A DNA stretch of 49,525 nucleotides from SFWF01 sp045636705 (GTDB lineage: Bacteria > Bacillota > Clostridia > Oscillospirales > Acutalibacteraceae), in NCBI GenBank assembly GCA_045636705.1, contig JAZTYA010000024.1, forward strand, positions 1-49,525, read 5' to 3'. The position numbers were made by a program, and so were the translations under genes. Under the pieces are notes generated by a model that did not search any database, was not told where the DNA came from, and was given only the letters and a program-made list of their open reading frames with translations. Shown here piece after piece: positions 37,953-46,652 of the stretch (its first letter is position 1; every line of letters starts with the position of its first letter).

Positions 37953-39314
37953 TTATCTGTCATTTAACCTTACATATTCTCTGTCTTCTTTTACATTAAT
38001 ATATGCAGGACGGATTATCTTCTCGTGGTTTTGTATTTCTTCAATTCTGTGCGCCGACCAACCCGCTATACGAGAAACCGCAAAAAACGGAGTATAAAGT
38101 TCATACGGAAGATTAAGCATTCTATAAATGAGTCCCGAATAGAAGTCTACATTCGGACTAACTCCTTTGTAAATCCTTCTCTTTTCAGCTATAACTTCCG
38201 GAGCCAAGCGTTCAACCATTTCATAAAGAGCAAACTCTTCTTCCATTCCCTTTTCACGGCATAGTTCCATAGCGCATTCCTTTAACACTTCGGCTCTAGG
38301 GTCAGACACCGAATAAACGGCATGTCCAAATCCGTAGACTAATCCTTGATTATCAAAGGCCTTTTTATCTATCAATTTTTCAAGATAGCCTCTTACCTCG
38401 GCCTCGCTCACTGTATTTACGTTTTTCTTCATATCGTCAAACATTCTGACAACCTTTATATTAGCGCCACCGTGTCTAGGGCCTTTAAGAGAACCTAGCG
38501 CCGCCGAAATGGCAGAATACGTATCTGTTCCCGAAGAGGTTACAACATGGGTTGTGAAGGTTGAGTTGTTTCCACCGCCGTGCTCTGCGTGGAGCACTAA
38601 GGACAGGTCAAGAATTCTTGCCTCTAAAGGCGAATAATCGGAATTTTCTCGTAATATGTGTAAAATGTTTTCTGCCGTAGAAAGCCTGTTATCAGGCAAT
38701 TCAATATAAAGGCTCTTATGCTTATGGTAGTGCCTATAGGTGTGATATCCGTAAACCGCTAAAAGTGGGAATGTGGAAATTAGCCACATACATTGACGAA
38801 GAACATTATCAACGCTTGTGTCGTCAGGATTATCGTCATAAGCATACATAGCCAAAACACTTCTCGAAAGGGCGTTCATCATATCCTTGCCGGGAGCCTT
38901 TAAAATTATATCGCGAACAAAATGTTCGGGCAGTTCTCTGAACTTTTTCATTTCCTCGCAAAAGCGCTCAAGTTGTTCGCTGCTTGGAAGTTCTGAAAAA
39001 AGCAAAAGATAAACTATTTCCTCAAACCCATATCTTTGCTCGTTTAAAAAACCTTTAGTCAGTTCTTTTATGTCATATCCTCTATAGCAAAGTCTGCCCG
39101 GAGCCGACTCAAAACTGCCGTCCTCAAGTTGTCTTTTAGCAGTAATCGAAGACACTTCGGTAAGCCCTGTTGCTACTCCGTGACCGTTTAAATCACGAAG
39201 ACCTCTGTTTACCTTGTGTTCTACATACATATCATTAGTGATGTGGTTGTTTTGGGTTGAAAACTCCGCCATCTCACTAATATAGGGTGTTGCGCTTGCG
39301 TATCGTTTTTTCAA
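37953..39314 (-). CDS. gltA: Citrate/2-methylcitrate synthase
   Basis: Condenses oxaloacetate with acetyl-CoA (or propionyl-CoA) in the cytosol. The 453-residue protein has the family's catalytic residues in LHAEHGGGNNS, GFGHAVYSVSDPRA and SPNVDFYSGLIY. It has a 40-50-residue N-terminal extension before VATGLTEVSSI, as in the short-family Clostridia enzymes. With propionate made next door, use of propionyl-CoA is possible, but prpB/D genes are not visible. A TTCAAAATTGGTCTCC region upstream supplies a GGAG site. Monocistronic. Confidence 0.95.
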   Translation of the reverse strand: MKKRYASATPYISEMAEFSTQNNHITNDMYVEHKVNRGLRDLNGHGVATGLTEVSSITAKRQLEDGSFESAPGRLCYRGYDIKELTKGFLNEQRYGFEEIVYLLLFSELPSSEQLERFCEEMKKFRELPEHFVRDIILKAPGKDMMNALSRSVLAMYAYDDNPDDTSVDNVLRQCMWLISTFPLLAVYGYHTYRHYHKHKSLYIELPDNRLSTAENILHILRENSDYSPLEARILDLSLVLHAEHGGGNNSTFTTHVVTSSGTDTYSAISAALGSLKGPRHGGANIKVVRMFDDMKKNVNTVSEAEVRGYLEKLIDKKAFDNQGLVYGFGHAVYSVSDPRAEVLKECAMELCREKGMEEEFALYEMVERLAPEVIAEKRRIYKGVSPNVDFYSGLIYRMLNLPYELYTPFFAVSRIAGWSAHRIEEIQNHEKIIRPAYINVKEDREYVRLNDR

Positions 39315-39384
39315 AATTGGTCTCCTTTTTCTTCTGTCTTGCCTAAATATTTTTCCTTATTATACCAAAAAACCTTGTGTTTTA

Positions 39385-39939
39385 CTAGAGTTTTATTTTT
39401 CCACTGTCAATTAATGCCTTTATTTTTAATACTGCGGCTTGGGTTTTTCCGTCTTTAATTTCACCGTTTAATATTTTTTCAACTAAAATATTTAGCGGCA
39501 AAGAAACCTTTTCGACAAACTCATCCTCGTCGGGATTATTCTCCCCTTCTGTTAGGTTCCAAGCGGCATACATATATATTACCTCATCGGTATAACCGGG
39601 GGTTGGATAAAACTCGCCTAAAAAGTAATAATTTTTAGCGGTTAGTCCTAACTCCTCTTTAAGCTCCCTCTTCCCGCCTTCGAGTGGCTCCTCGTTTGCC
39701 GAATCCCTTTTGCCCGCAGGAATTTCCAAAACCTCGGTTCCGTAAGGATATCTATATTGGCGGACAAGATAAACTTCCTTTTCTTTTCCTATCGGAACTA
39801 TACAAATGCCACCCGGATGCTTAACGTATTCCCTGAAAGCCTCGTTTCCGTCGGGCAACATTATTTGGTCGTTTAAAAGTTTTATTATTCTTCCGTTATA
39901 AATAGTTTCGCTTTTTATGGTTTTTTCTAACAAATTCAT
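39385..39939 (-). CDS. Nudix hydrolase (ADP-ribose pyrophosphatase type)
   Basis: A 184-residue Nudix protein that hydrolyses ADP-ribose or similar nucleoside diphosphates. The Nudix box is GKRDSANEEPLEGGKRELKE then ELGL, preceded by the QYRYPYGTEVLEIPAG typical of ADP-ribose pyrophosphatases. The start is MNLLEKTIKSETIYNG, after AAGGAC; a longer frame upstream runs into the AT-rich divergent promoter region and is not similar to the family. It is divergent from the M14 carboxypeptidase gene, with 83 bp between starts. Confidence 0.94.
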   Translation of the reverse strand: MNLLEKTIKSETIYNGRIIKLLNDQIMLPDGNEAFREYVKHPGGICIVPIGKEKEVYLVRQYRYPYGTEVLEIPAGKRDSANEEPLEGGKRELKEELGLTAKNYYFLGEFYPTPGYTDEVIYMYAAWNLTEGENNPDEDEFVEKVSLPLNILVEKILNGEIKDGKTQAAVLKIKALIDSGKIKL

Positions 39940-40022
39940 TATCGTTGTCCTTTTCTTATAATATTTATTATATAAATTATATATACATATTATATATACG
40001 TATTTTAAAGGTGGTATCCTCA

Positions 40023-40925
40023 ATGTCGACCCATTCAGAATTCAAACCCCTCGATTTTTTAGGAGTTTACAAAAGTTTAAGCGAAATAGAAAACACCTAT
40101 CCCTTTGCAAGACTCTCTTCGGTCGGCAAAAGCGTAATGGGGCGCGATATTTTTTCTCTTCGCATCGGCAGAGCAGCAAGCTACGTGCTTTTTGCCGCCG
40201 CCTTCCACGGAAGCGAGCATATCACCACTACCCTGCTTATTGAGTTTATAAAAAGGCTTTCTGAAGCCATTTTAAACGACGGTTCACTTGAAGGGGTAAA
40301 GGTTCGGCGCGCATTAAGTGGCAGAGGCCTTATCTTTCTTCCGCTAGTTAACCCCGACGGGTGCGAAATTAGTATAAACGGCAAGGCGGGATGCGGTGTT
40401 TTGGAGCCGTTTATCTCAAAGCTTTGCGGCGGAGATTATGCCCACTTTAACGCAAACGCTCGTGGTGTTGATATAAATCATAATTTCGATGCCGACTGGC
40501 AAAGTTTAAAAAGGCGAGAGCTTGATGCAGGAATTTCTGCGCCTGCGCCAACCCGTTTTGGTGGATACAGTCCCACAAGCGAGCCCGAAACCGTCGCCAT
40601 CACCACCCTTTGCAAGAGCTTTTATATCCGTCACGCGATAGCCCTTCACTCACAAGGAGAGGTCATCTATCCGCCTGATAAGGCTTCTTGTCCGCCTCGT
40701 TCGCTTAAAATGGCAGAGATTATGTCTGCCGCTTCGGGCTACAACATAGAATATCCCGAAGGTTTAGCACAAGGTGGCGGTTTTAAGGACTGGTTCACAC
40801 AAGAATTTTCAAGGCCTGCTTTCACAATCGAAGTCGGAAAGGGCAAAAACCCTTTGCCTCCTGAAGCTTATCCCAAAATATATTCCGACATAAGCGAAAT
40901 GTTAACCCTTTGTTCTATAATGTAA
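40023..40925 (+). CDS. M14-family zinc carboxypeptidase
   Basis: A 300-residue cytosolic-looking M14 peptidase; no signal peptide is present. Zinc ligands are His and Glu in AAAFHGSEHITT and His in AIALHSQGEVIYP; the catalytic Glu is in FTIEVGKGKNPLP. The substrate-binding Asn-Arg region appears as ARGVDINHNFDADW. Members without a signal peptide often cleave gamma-D-glutamyl-diaminopimelate in cell-wall recycling or spores; that is inference. The start at MSTHSEFK follows AAGGTGG; a longer frame has no support. It is followed by glmS after 83 bp. Confidence 0.92.
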   Translation: MSTHSEFKPLDFLGVYKSLSEIENTYPFARLSSVGKSVMGRDIFSLRIGRAASYVLFAAAFHGSEHITTTLLIEFIKRLSEAILNDGSLEGVKVRRALSGRGLIFLPLVNPDGCEISINGKAGCGVLEPFISKLCGGDYAHFNANARGVDINHNFDADWQSLKRRELDAGISAPAPTRFGGYSPTSEPETVAITTLCKSFYIRHAIALHSQGEVIYPPDKASCPPRSLKMAEIMSAASGYNIEYPEGLAQGGGFKDWFTQEFSRPAFTIEVGKGKNPLPPEAYPKIYSDISEMLTLCSIM

Positions 40926-41008
40926 TTTTAACATAAACCTTAATTTTTCACAATAAAAAACATCTAATCAAAATTTTGGGGCAAGATAAAAATAAAAGAG
41001 GTGTTAAT

Positions 41009-42835
41009 ATGTGTGGAATTATAGGTTTTGTAGGAAGAGAGCCTGCCGATACGGTCTTGCTTGACGGTCTTTCGCGGCTTGAGTACCGAGGCTACGACTC
41101 GGCAGGAATTGCTGTTTTAGAAAACGGCAGCTTTTTTCTTTTGAAAACGGATAAAAGAATCGAGGCTTTAAAAGAACTTTACCGAAATTCTAAAAAAACA
41201 GGTGGTTTTATAGGTATCGGTCACACCCGTTGGGCAACACACGGCGCACCAAGTGTCTGTAACGCTCATCCCCATATAAGCTTTGACGGAAAAATAGCCG
41301 TAGTGCATAACGGTATTATCGAAAACTATTCGATTCTTAAAGAAAGGCTTGAAGGCGAAGGGGTCGTTTTTAAAAGCGAAACCGATTCGGAGGTCATACC
41401 AAACCTTATCGCTAAATATTATAAAGGCGACCTGCTTTCTGCTACCAAGGATGCCATACAGGAGCTTGAGGGTTCGTACGCCTTATGCATTATGTCAACC
41501 GACGAGCCGGACAAAATTGTCGCGGTAAAACAGTTTAGCCCCTTAATAGTAGGGCTTTCAGACGAAGGAAATTTCCTTTCTTCCGATATCGTAGCCTTTA
41601 TAAACAAAACAAACAAGGTTCTTTATCCCGAGGATAACGAGCTTGTTTTGGTAACGCAAAACAAGGTGTCGGTCTACTCTCTTGATAAAACCCATCTGCA
41701 AAAGTCGATTCACACCGTAAAAACGGACAAGTCTTTAGCCGAAAAAGGCGGATTTGACCATTTTATGCTAAAGGAAATTATGGAGCAGCCCTACGCCTTG
41801 GAAAGAACGATAGAATCGCGAATAACAAACGAAGAGCTTTGCTTTAACGAACTTAATTTAAGTGAAGAAAAAATCCGCAAATGGAAGAAAATTGACCTTA
41901 TCGCCTGCGGTTCTGCTTATCACGCAGGAGTCGCGGCAAAATATCTTTTAGAAAGACTTACAAGACTTCCTTGCAAGGTTGAGCTTGCAAGTGAATATCG
42001 TTATAAAAACCCCATAACCGACGAAAACACCTTAACAATAGCAATAAGTCAGTCGGGTGAAACGGCAGACACCTTGGCGGCGATTACCGAGGCTAAGACC
42101 AAAGGCTCGTTTGTGTTGTCGGTTGTAAACGTTGTAGGAAGCTCGATAGCAACCGCGAGCGACGCCGTTGTCTACACCCATGCAGGCCCCGAAATTTCGG
42201 TTGCCACAACGAAGGGCTACACTACCCAACTTGCTATTTTGTTTCTCTTTGCGATTTGGTTGGCAAAAGCCTTGAACTCTACGAACGAAACCCTTTTAAA
42301 CACCCTCTTAGCCGAGCTTCGCTCTATTCCTGAAAGAATCGAGTCGGCGCTCGAAACCGCCGAGGACATAAAACCCTTGGCAAAAAAATTAAAGGACCGT
42401 TCTTCCCTGTTTTTTATCGGAAGAAACGTCGATTATGCCGTGGCGCTTGAGGGCTCTTTAAAGCTTAAGGAGATTTCCTACGTTCATTCGGAAGCCTATG
42501 CCGCAGGAGAGCTTAAGCACGGCACCATTTCACTTGTCGAAGAGGGCACGCCGATTATTGCCCTTGCCGGTTTTAAGCCCTTAAGACAAAAGCTAATAAG
42601 CAATATCCGTGAAGTTAAGGCAAGAGGCGGTTTTGTGATTTCCTTTACAACCAGCGACGACACCGAAACCCCAAAAGCTTCGGACCAGACGTTTTTTCTG
42701 CCATCCGTTCACGAGCTTCTTTGCCCCATTACCGAAATCATACCCCTTCAACTTCTTGCCTACTACGTTTCGGTTTATAAAGGCCTTGACGTGGACAAGC
42801 CGCGCAACCTTGCAAAATCGGTAACGGTTGAGTAA
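41009..42835 (+). CDS. glmS: Glutamine-fructose-6-phosphate aminotransferase (isomerizing)
   Basis: Makes glucosamine-6-phosphate, the first step to UDP-GlcNAc and peptidoglycan. The 608-residue protein starts MCGIIGFVG, so Cys2 becomes the N-terminal nucleophile of the glutaminase domain. HTRWATHGAPS and two SIS domains (CGSAYHAGVAAKYLLE, FIGRNVDYAVALEGSLKLKE) follow, and it ends DVDKPRNLAKSVTVE, the classic C-terminus. AGAGGTG precedes the ATG. The 83 bp upstream are too short to hold a glmS ribozyme, and none is seen. Probably co-transcribed with the carboxypeptidase. Confidence 0.98.
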   Translation: MCGIIGFVGREPADTVLLDGLSRLEYRGYDSAGIAVLENGSFFLLKTDKRIEALKELYRNSKKTGGFIGIGHTRWATHGAPSVCNAHPHISFDGKIAVVHNGIIENYSILKERLEGEGVVFKSETDSEVIPNLIAKYYKGDLLSATKDAIQELEGSYALCIMSTDEPDKIVAVKQFSPLIVGLSDEGNFLSSDIVAFINKTNKVLYPEDNELVLVTQNKVSVYSLDKTHLQKSIHTVKTDKSLAEKGGFDHFMLKEIMEQPYALERTIESRITNEELCFNELNLSEEKIRKWKKIDLIACGSAYHAGVAAKYLLERLTRLPCKVELASEYRYKNPITDENTLTIAISQSGETADTLAAITEAKTKGSFVLSVVNVVGSSIATASDAVVYTHAGPEISVATTKGYTTQLAILFLFAIWLAKALNSTNETLLNTLLAELRSIPERIESALETAEDIKPLAKKLKDRSSLFFIGRNVDYAVALEGSLKLKEISYVHSEAYAAGELKHGTISLVEEGTPIIALAGFKPLRQKLISNIREVKARGGFVISFTTSDDTETPKASDQTFFLPSVHELLCPITEIIPLQLLAYYVSVYKGLDVDKPRNLAKSVTVE

Positions 42836-42939
42836 AAAATATTCAAATCCTTAAATTTTTTGTTGATTTTAGTCTTTTTGAGGTTTATAATATTTTATTA
42901 TAAAATTTATATTCTCTACTACGCACGGAGGTAGCATTT

Positions 42940-43941
42940 ATGAGTTCAAATTTAAGACCCGATACTATGGAAAGAATCACAAACTTCCAGTTAGCAAACG
43001 TTTTTATCGAAGAACAGGTTGCCGAAATAAGAGCGCAGGTTGGCGATAAGAAGGTTCTCTTGGCCCTTTCAGGCGGTGTTGATTCTTCGGTTGTTGCAGC
43101 ACTTTTAATCAAGGCTATCGGCAAACAGCTTGTTTGTGTGCACGTAAACCATGGACTTATGCGCAAGGATGAGTCTGAAAACGTTATTAAGATTTTCAAA
43201 GAGGGTCTTGACGCAAACCTCGTTTACGTTGATGCAACCGACCGTTTCTTAAATCTTTTAGCAGGTGTTTCTGACCCCGAAAGCAAAAGAAAGATTATCG
43301 GTAAAGAATTTATCGAAGTTTTTGCTGACGAGGCAAGAAAACTTGAGGGTATTGAATTTTTAGCTCAGGGTACTATCTACCCCGACATTTTAGAGAGTGT
43401 TAAGGCTGCAGAGGGTAAAAAGGCGGTTAAATCTCACCACAACGTTGGCGGTTTGCCCGAGGACCTAAAGTTTGAACTTGTAGAACCCATTAAGCTTCTT
43501 TACAAGGATGAGGTAAGAGTTGTAGGCGAGGCGCTAGGCCTTCCACACGGTATGGTTTACCGTCAACCCTTCCCGGGACCGGGACTTGGCGTTCGTTGCC
43601 TTGGCGCTATTACACGTGATAGACTTCACGCTCTTCGTGAGGCAGACGCTATCCTTCGTGATGAGTTTGACAAATGCGGTCTTGCCGAAAAGGTTTGGCA
43701 GTATTTCGTTGTTGTTCCCGACGTTAAGAGCGTTGGCGTTAAGAATGAAAGCCGCTATGAAGGTTGGCCTGCAATTATCCGTGCAGTAAACACCAAAGAC
43801 GCTATGACCGCAACAATAGAAGAAATTCCCTACGCAGTTCTTCACAAGATTACCGACAGAATCACAGCCGAGGTTGAAGGTATCAACCGAGTTCTTCTCG
43901 ACCTGACACCCAAGCCGGTCGGAACTATTGAGTGGGAATAA
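42940..43941 (+). CDS. guaA: GMP synthase, ATP pyrophosphatase subunit (no glutaminase domain)
   Basis: Converts XMP to GMP with ATP and ammonia. The 333-residue protein starts directly with the ATP-PPase domain (LLALSGGVDSSVVAALLIK, P-loop 44-50), continues with the GMP-synthase dimerisation domain (GMVYRQPFPGPGLGVRC) and ends LLDLTPKPVGTIEWE. The usual N-terminal glutamine amidotransferase domain of about 190 residues is missing, and no open frame for it exists upstream. It is therefore either the large part of a two-subunit enzyme, as in archaea, or ammonia-dependent. GGAGG precedes the ATG. The partner, if any, must lie outside the window. Confidence 0.93.
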   Translation: MSSNLRPDTMERITNFQLANVFIEEQVAEIRAQVGDKKVLLALSGGVDSSVVAALLIKAIGKQLVCVHVNHGLMRKDESENVIKIFKEGLDANLVYVDATDRFLNLLAGVSDPESKRKIIGKEFIEVFADEARKLEGIEFLAQGTIYPDILESVKAAEGKKAVKSHHNVGGLPEDLKFELVEPIKLLYKDEVRVVGEALGLPHGMVYRQPFPGPGLGVRCLGAITRDRLHALREADAILRDEFDKCGLAEKVWQYFVVVPDVKSVGVKNESRYEGWPAIIRAVNTKDAMTATIEEIPYAVLHKITDRITAEVEGINRVLLDLTPKPVGTIEWE

Positions 43942-44030
43942 TAACGATGTTATGGGGTAAAGTGAAATATCCTCAAAATAGGCAAAAAGGGCAAATTTTG
44001 ATATCCTCAAATTCAATAAAAAATTAGAGT

Positions 44031-44084
44031 AACAACGACCTTATGTGGCACGCATTTTTCCGCTGCATAAGGTCATTGTTTATA
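44031..44084 (+). terminator. Terminator-like hairpin after guaA
   Basis: Arms GACCTTATG (44036..44044) and CATAAGGTC (44066..44074) with a 20-base loop, ahead of a T-rich tract, lie 90 bases after the guaA stop. A direct repeat ATATCCTCAAA occurs twice between guaA and this stem. Confidence 0.65.
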
Positions 44085-44096
44085 CTTATTTTAACC

Positions 44097-44125
44097 TTGA
44101 AATGTATTATAGCTTGTGATAGAAT
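44097..44125 (+). promoter_or_regulatory. Promoter of the coiled-coil/HEPN two-gene unit
   Basis: TTGAAA, 17 bases, TAGAAT, 48 bases before the first start codon, downstream of the guaA hairpin. The unit therefore has its own promoter. Confidence 0.75.
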
Positions 44126-44173
44126 TAATCTATAAAATATGGTGTCTTTTATTTGATATAGGAGGATATAATT

Positions 44174-45949
44174 ATGGATTATTATGTTTTTAACGATGGT
44201 AAACGTTTGGAGTCGGACAATGGTGCACATGTTTATGTTATTCATCATTGCCAAAATTGTAATACTAACTTAATTGGAGAATGGTTATTAAAGGATTCTG
44301 CTTTGGCAAGCAAATTGAAAGATTCAAAAAAAGAAAAAGAGTTTTTTGAATTTGCTTCTTTAGATACTTGTCTTATTTGTGGTGAAAAATTTACCAAGAA
44401 CCCAGAACATCATTTTACCAATCGACACATAGATAGAAATCCAAGTTCGGGTCGCTATTGTTTAGTAAACTCTCGTTTCCTTCCTTGCAAAATTAATTAT
44501 CGTGGCATCAATAATGGTTTGCGCGGGGTGTGCAACAACACGATTGCAAATTCTAGTATAATTTTAAATGGCTCAGGACGTTCTTTTACCCCTGGCGATA
44601 AGGTTATAACCGAATATGGTCCAGCAATTGTTTCGAGCATTATGAACGATGGAAAACTATATTTAGAAAATTATCGCGATGATTTTGAATCAATGTTGTC
44701 TTTTTTTAAGTATTTTCAAGTTGAAAGACAAAAACAAATTGTCACCGATATGATGGAGAAGTTTGTTAACAAATGCACCGTAAATAATGAGGATTTTTCA
44801 ACTAATAAAATAAATGCTAAAAACGATTTTAACTTGAAAAGTTATTTAGAACAACTATTGTTAATAGAAAAAAATATTTTTTCCATTTCTAAAAGATTAG
44901 AAGAATTGTATGCTATGGACTACAGTGCGGAAAGAGATGCTCTCGTTTCCGAGAAAATAATGGTTCTTAAATATAAAAACCCCATAAAAGATGCACTGAA
45001 AGAATATGAAGACCTAAAAACAAAAAATGTAGAAAAGGACATTACGATAAAAGATTTTCCCATTACATACCCCGATGAACCTCAAAAGCCCAAAGAGCCA
45101 ACAAATCCCGTTTTAGCGACCCCTGGTTTCTTCAATAAAAAGAGGGTTTTGGCAGAGAATGCTTTACTTACTGAAAAGTACGAAAAAGCATTAGAAAAAT
45201 ACAATCTTGCTAATGAACAATATAAGGCGGACGTAGAGAAACGAAAGGAAGCAATAGCCCTGTTAGAAACTCAGCGAGAAAACGAGTATAAATTGGCTAT
45301 TGAAGATGCTAAAGAAACTTTGGAAAAAGAAATTAGCGCAGCAAGAGAAAAATATGAAGATTTGCTTAAAAAGCAAAATGCGGCCGAGAATTCTGCTAAG
45401 GACATACCTACTACCGAAAAAGCAAAACATCTTTTCCTAAAAGAAGAAATTGAAATCGCGGAAGAATTACTTAAGAAATTCTATAAAGCACAACACGAAA
45501 TGTATTCTTGCGGAATTATATTTGAAAAATATAGGAATTTTGTTGCCGTTTCAACATTTTACGAGTATATTTCTTCTAGTCGTTGTGAAACCTTGGATGG
45601 CCCCGATGGTGCATATAACCTATACGAAAACGAAATTAGAATGAATATGCTTATCGGTCAATTAAATCAAGTTATAGAATCATTAGAAGAAATTAAACAA
45701 AATCAATATATGATTTATTCGGCTATTAATGAAACTAACAAACAATTATCTAAACTTAATTCTTCTATGGGCTCTGTTATTAGCACTTTATCATCTATTA
45801 GTGCGGATACATCCGATATGAAATCATATATGTCAAAAATAGCGGATAATACCGAGGTTATAGCATATAACACCGAGAAAACCGCTTTTTATGCTAAGAA
45901 AAATGCAGAACTAACAAACGCATTAGGCTTTATGGTTGCTTTAAAGTGA
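44174..45949 (+). CDS. Uncharacterised zinc-binding/coiled-coil protein, first gene of a two-gene unit
   Basis: A 591-residue protein not assigned to a known family. Residues 1-125 hold Cys/His pairs (CQNC at 26-29, CLICGEK at 66-69, HHFTNRH, further Cys at about 96, 105 and 120) suited to zinc. An SH3/KOW-like strand set follows (FTPGDKVITEYGPAIVSSI, about 138-156). The middle is a Pro-rich stretch (PDEPQKPKEPTNPVLATP) and a long charged coiled coil (about 320-430). The C-terminus (about 505-591) is a second coiled coil of Asn/Ser/Ile repeats without a membrane helix. AGGAGG precedes the ATG. The gene is visibly A/T-richer than guaA. Pairing with a HEPN-like gene suggests a sensor role. Confidence 0.8.
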   Translation: MDYYVFNDGKRLESDNGAHVYVIHHCQNCNTNLIGEWLLKDSALASKLKDSKKEKEFFEFASLDTCLICGEKFTKNPEHHFTNRHIDRNPSSGRYCLVNSRFLPCKINYRGINNGLRGVCNNTIANSSIILNGSGRSFTPGDKVITEYGPAIVSSIMNDGKLYLENYRDDFESMLSFFKYFQVERQKQIVTDMMEKFVNKCTVNNEDFSTNKINAKNDFNLKSYLEQLLLIEKNIFSISKRLEELYAMDYSAERDALVSEKIMVLKYKNPIKDALKEYEDLKTKNVEKDITIKDFPITYPDEPQKPKEPTNPVLATPGFFNKKRVLAENALLTEKYEKALEKYNLANEQYKADVEKRKEAIALLETQRENEYKLAIEDAKETLEKEISAAREKYEDLLKKQNAAENSAKDIPTTEKAKHLFLKEEIEIAEELLKKFYKAQHEMYSCGIIFEKYRNFVAVSTFYEYISSSRCETLDGPDGAYNLYENEIRMNMLIGQLNQVIESLEEIKQNQYMIYSAINETNKQLSKLNSSMGSVISTLSSISADTSDMKSYMSKIADNTEVIAYNTEKTAFYAKKNAELTNALGFMVALK

Positions 45950-45959
45950 GGAATAAAAA

Positions 45960-46415
45960 ATGACGGACAATCAACAAAAATATCTTAATTATAAAGAGCA
46001 ATTCAAGCGACTCAACCGTGCGATTGCAAATGGATTTAATTTAGAGGCGATGTTCATCGCATATTCTATAATGGAAGACCGCTCCGAATCTGTTTTGAAA
46101 CATACAGGAAAATACAATAGATACATAGAAAAACTTAAAGGCAGAAATCCATCTATTGATTCAAAAATCAAGGAAATACAAAAATGTAGAAGTAATAGAA
46201 AAGATTTAATGTATCGCTATTTTGCAGATGATTTGCTTGATAAGATTCTTATTTGGAAAGAAGAACGAAATCGAATGGTGCATGCCTTATTAAAACAAGA
46301 ATTGACAAGCGAAGAGCTTATAAACCTTGCATTACAAGGCAAAGAGTATGCGCGTTTGTTTTCTAATCGTGCAACCAATTATCGCAGGGCATTAGAAAGA
46401 GCAAATAAGGATTAA
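45960..46415 (+). CDS. HEPN-like protein, second gene of a two-gene unit
   Basis: A 151-residue all-helical protein. ERNRMVHALLKQ carries an R-x4-H motif (Arg103, His108), the catalytic signature of HEPN ribonucleases found in many toxin and defence systems. The preceding helices (LEAMFIAYSIMEDRSESVL, then LLDKILIWKEER) fit a HEPN four-helix layout. It lies 10 bp after the coiled-coil gene, behind a GAGG site, so the two are made together. No nucleotidyltransferase (MNT) antitoxin is seen. A structural HEPN fold is inferred from the motif and helix pattern only. A non-catalytic role, for example binding its partner, cannot be excluded. Confidence 0.65.
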   Translation: MTDNQQKYLNYKEQFKRLNRAIANGFNLEAMFIAYSIMEDRSESVLKHTGKYNRYIEKLKGRNPSIDSKIKEIQKCRSNRKDLMYRYFADDLLDKILIWKEERNRMVHALLKQELTSEELINLALQGKEYARLFSNRATNYRRALERANKD

Positions 46416-46602
46416 GATTTTTCATTTTCTCTGTATTTTATTTTCTCCAAATCACCTTTTTCAAAAAGCAAAAAAGATAGAGCGAGGAAGAAAAAGATAC
46501 GGGCAGAGATGAGGGAAAAGGAAGAAAAAAGAAAGAGTTGGAGAATGCGGGGAATTGCCTTTTTGAGAATGAAAGGGTTTACCTCGTAATAGAGAATAAT
46601 AT

Positions 46603-46640
46603 TAAACGGCTTGGATGCAAAACTTCCAAGCCGTTTTTGT
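46603..46640. terminator. Terminator between the HEPN unit and the DUF5714-ArsC gene
   Basis: Stem AAACGGCTTGGA / TCCAAGCCGTTT with a TGCAAAACT loop and T-rich 3' side, between convergent genes. The 187 bp between 46416 and 46602 is purine-rich and holds no convincing gene. Confidence 0.88.
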
Positions 46641-46652
46641 GTAATACAAAAT

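Noticed and set aside
40926..41008. glmS ribozyme upstream of glmS
   Set aside because: Only 83 bp are available and the conserved core is absent.
42836..42939. Purine riboswitch upstream of guaA
   Set aside because: The 104 bp region is A/T-rich and lacks the conserved three-way-junction loop sequences.
46440..46565. Lys/Arg-rich reading frame in the purine-rich stretch after the HEPN gene
   Set aside because: No ribosome binding site or start at a sensible place; composition reflects GA-rich DNA.
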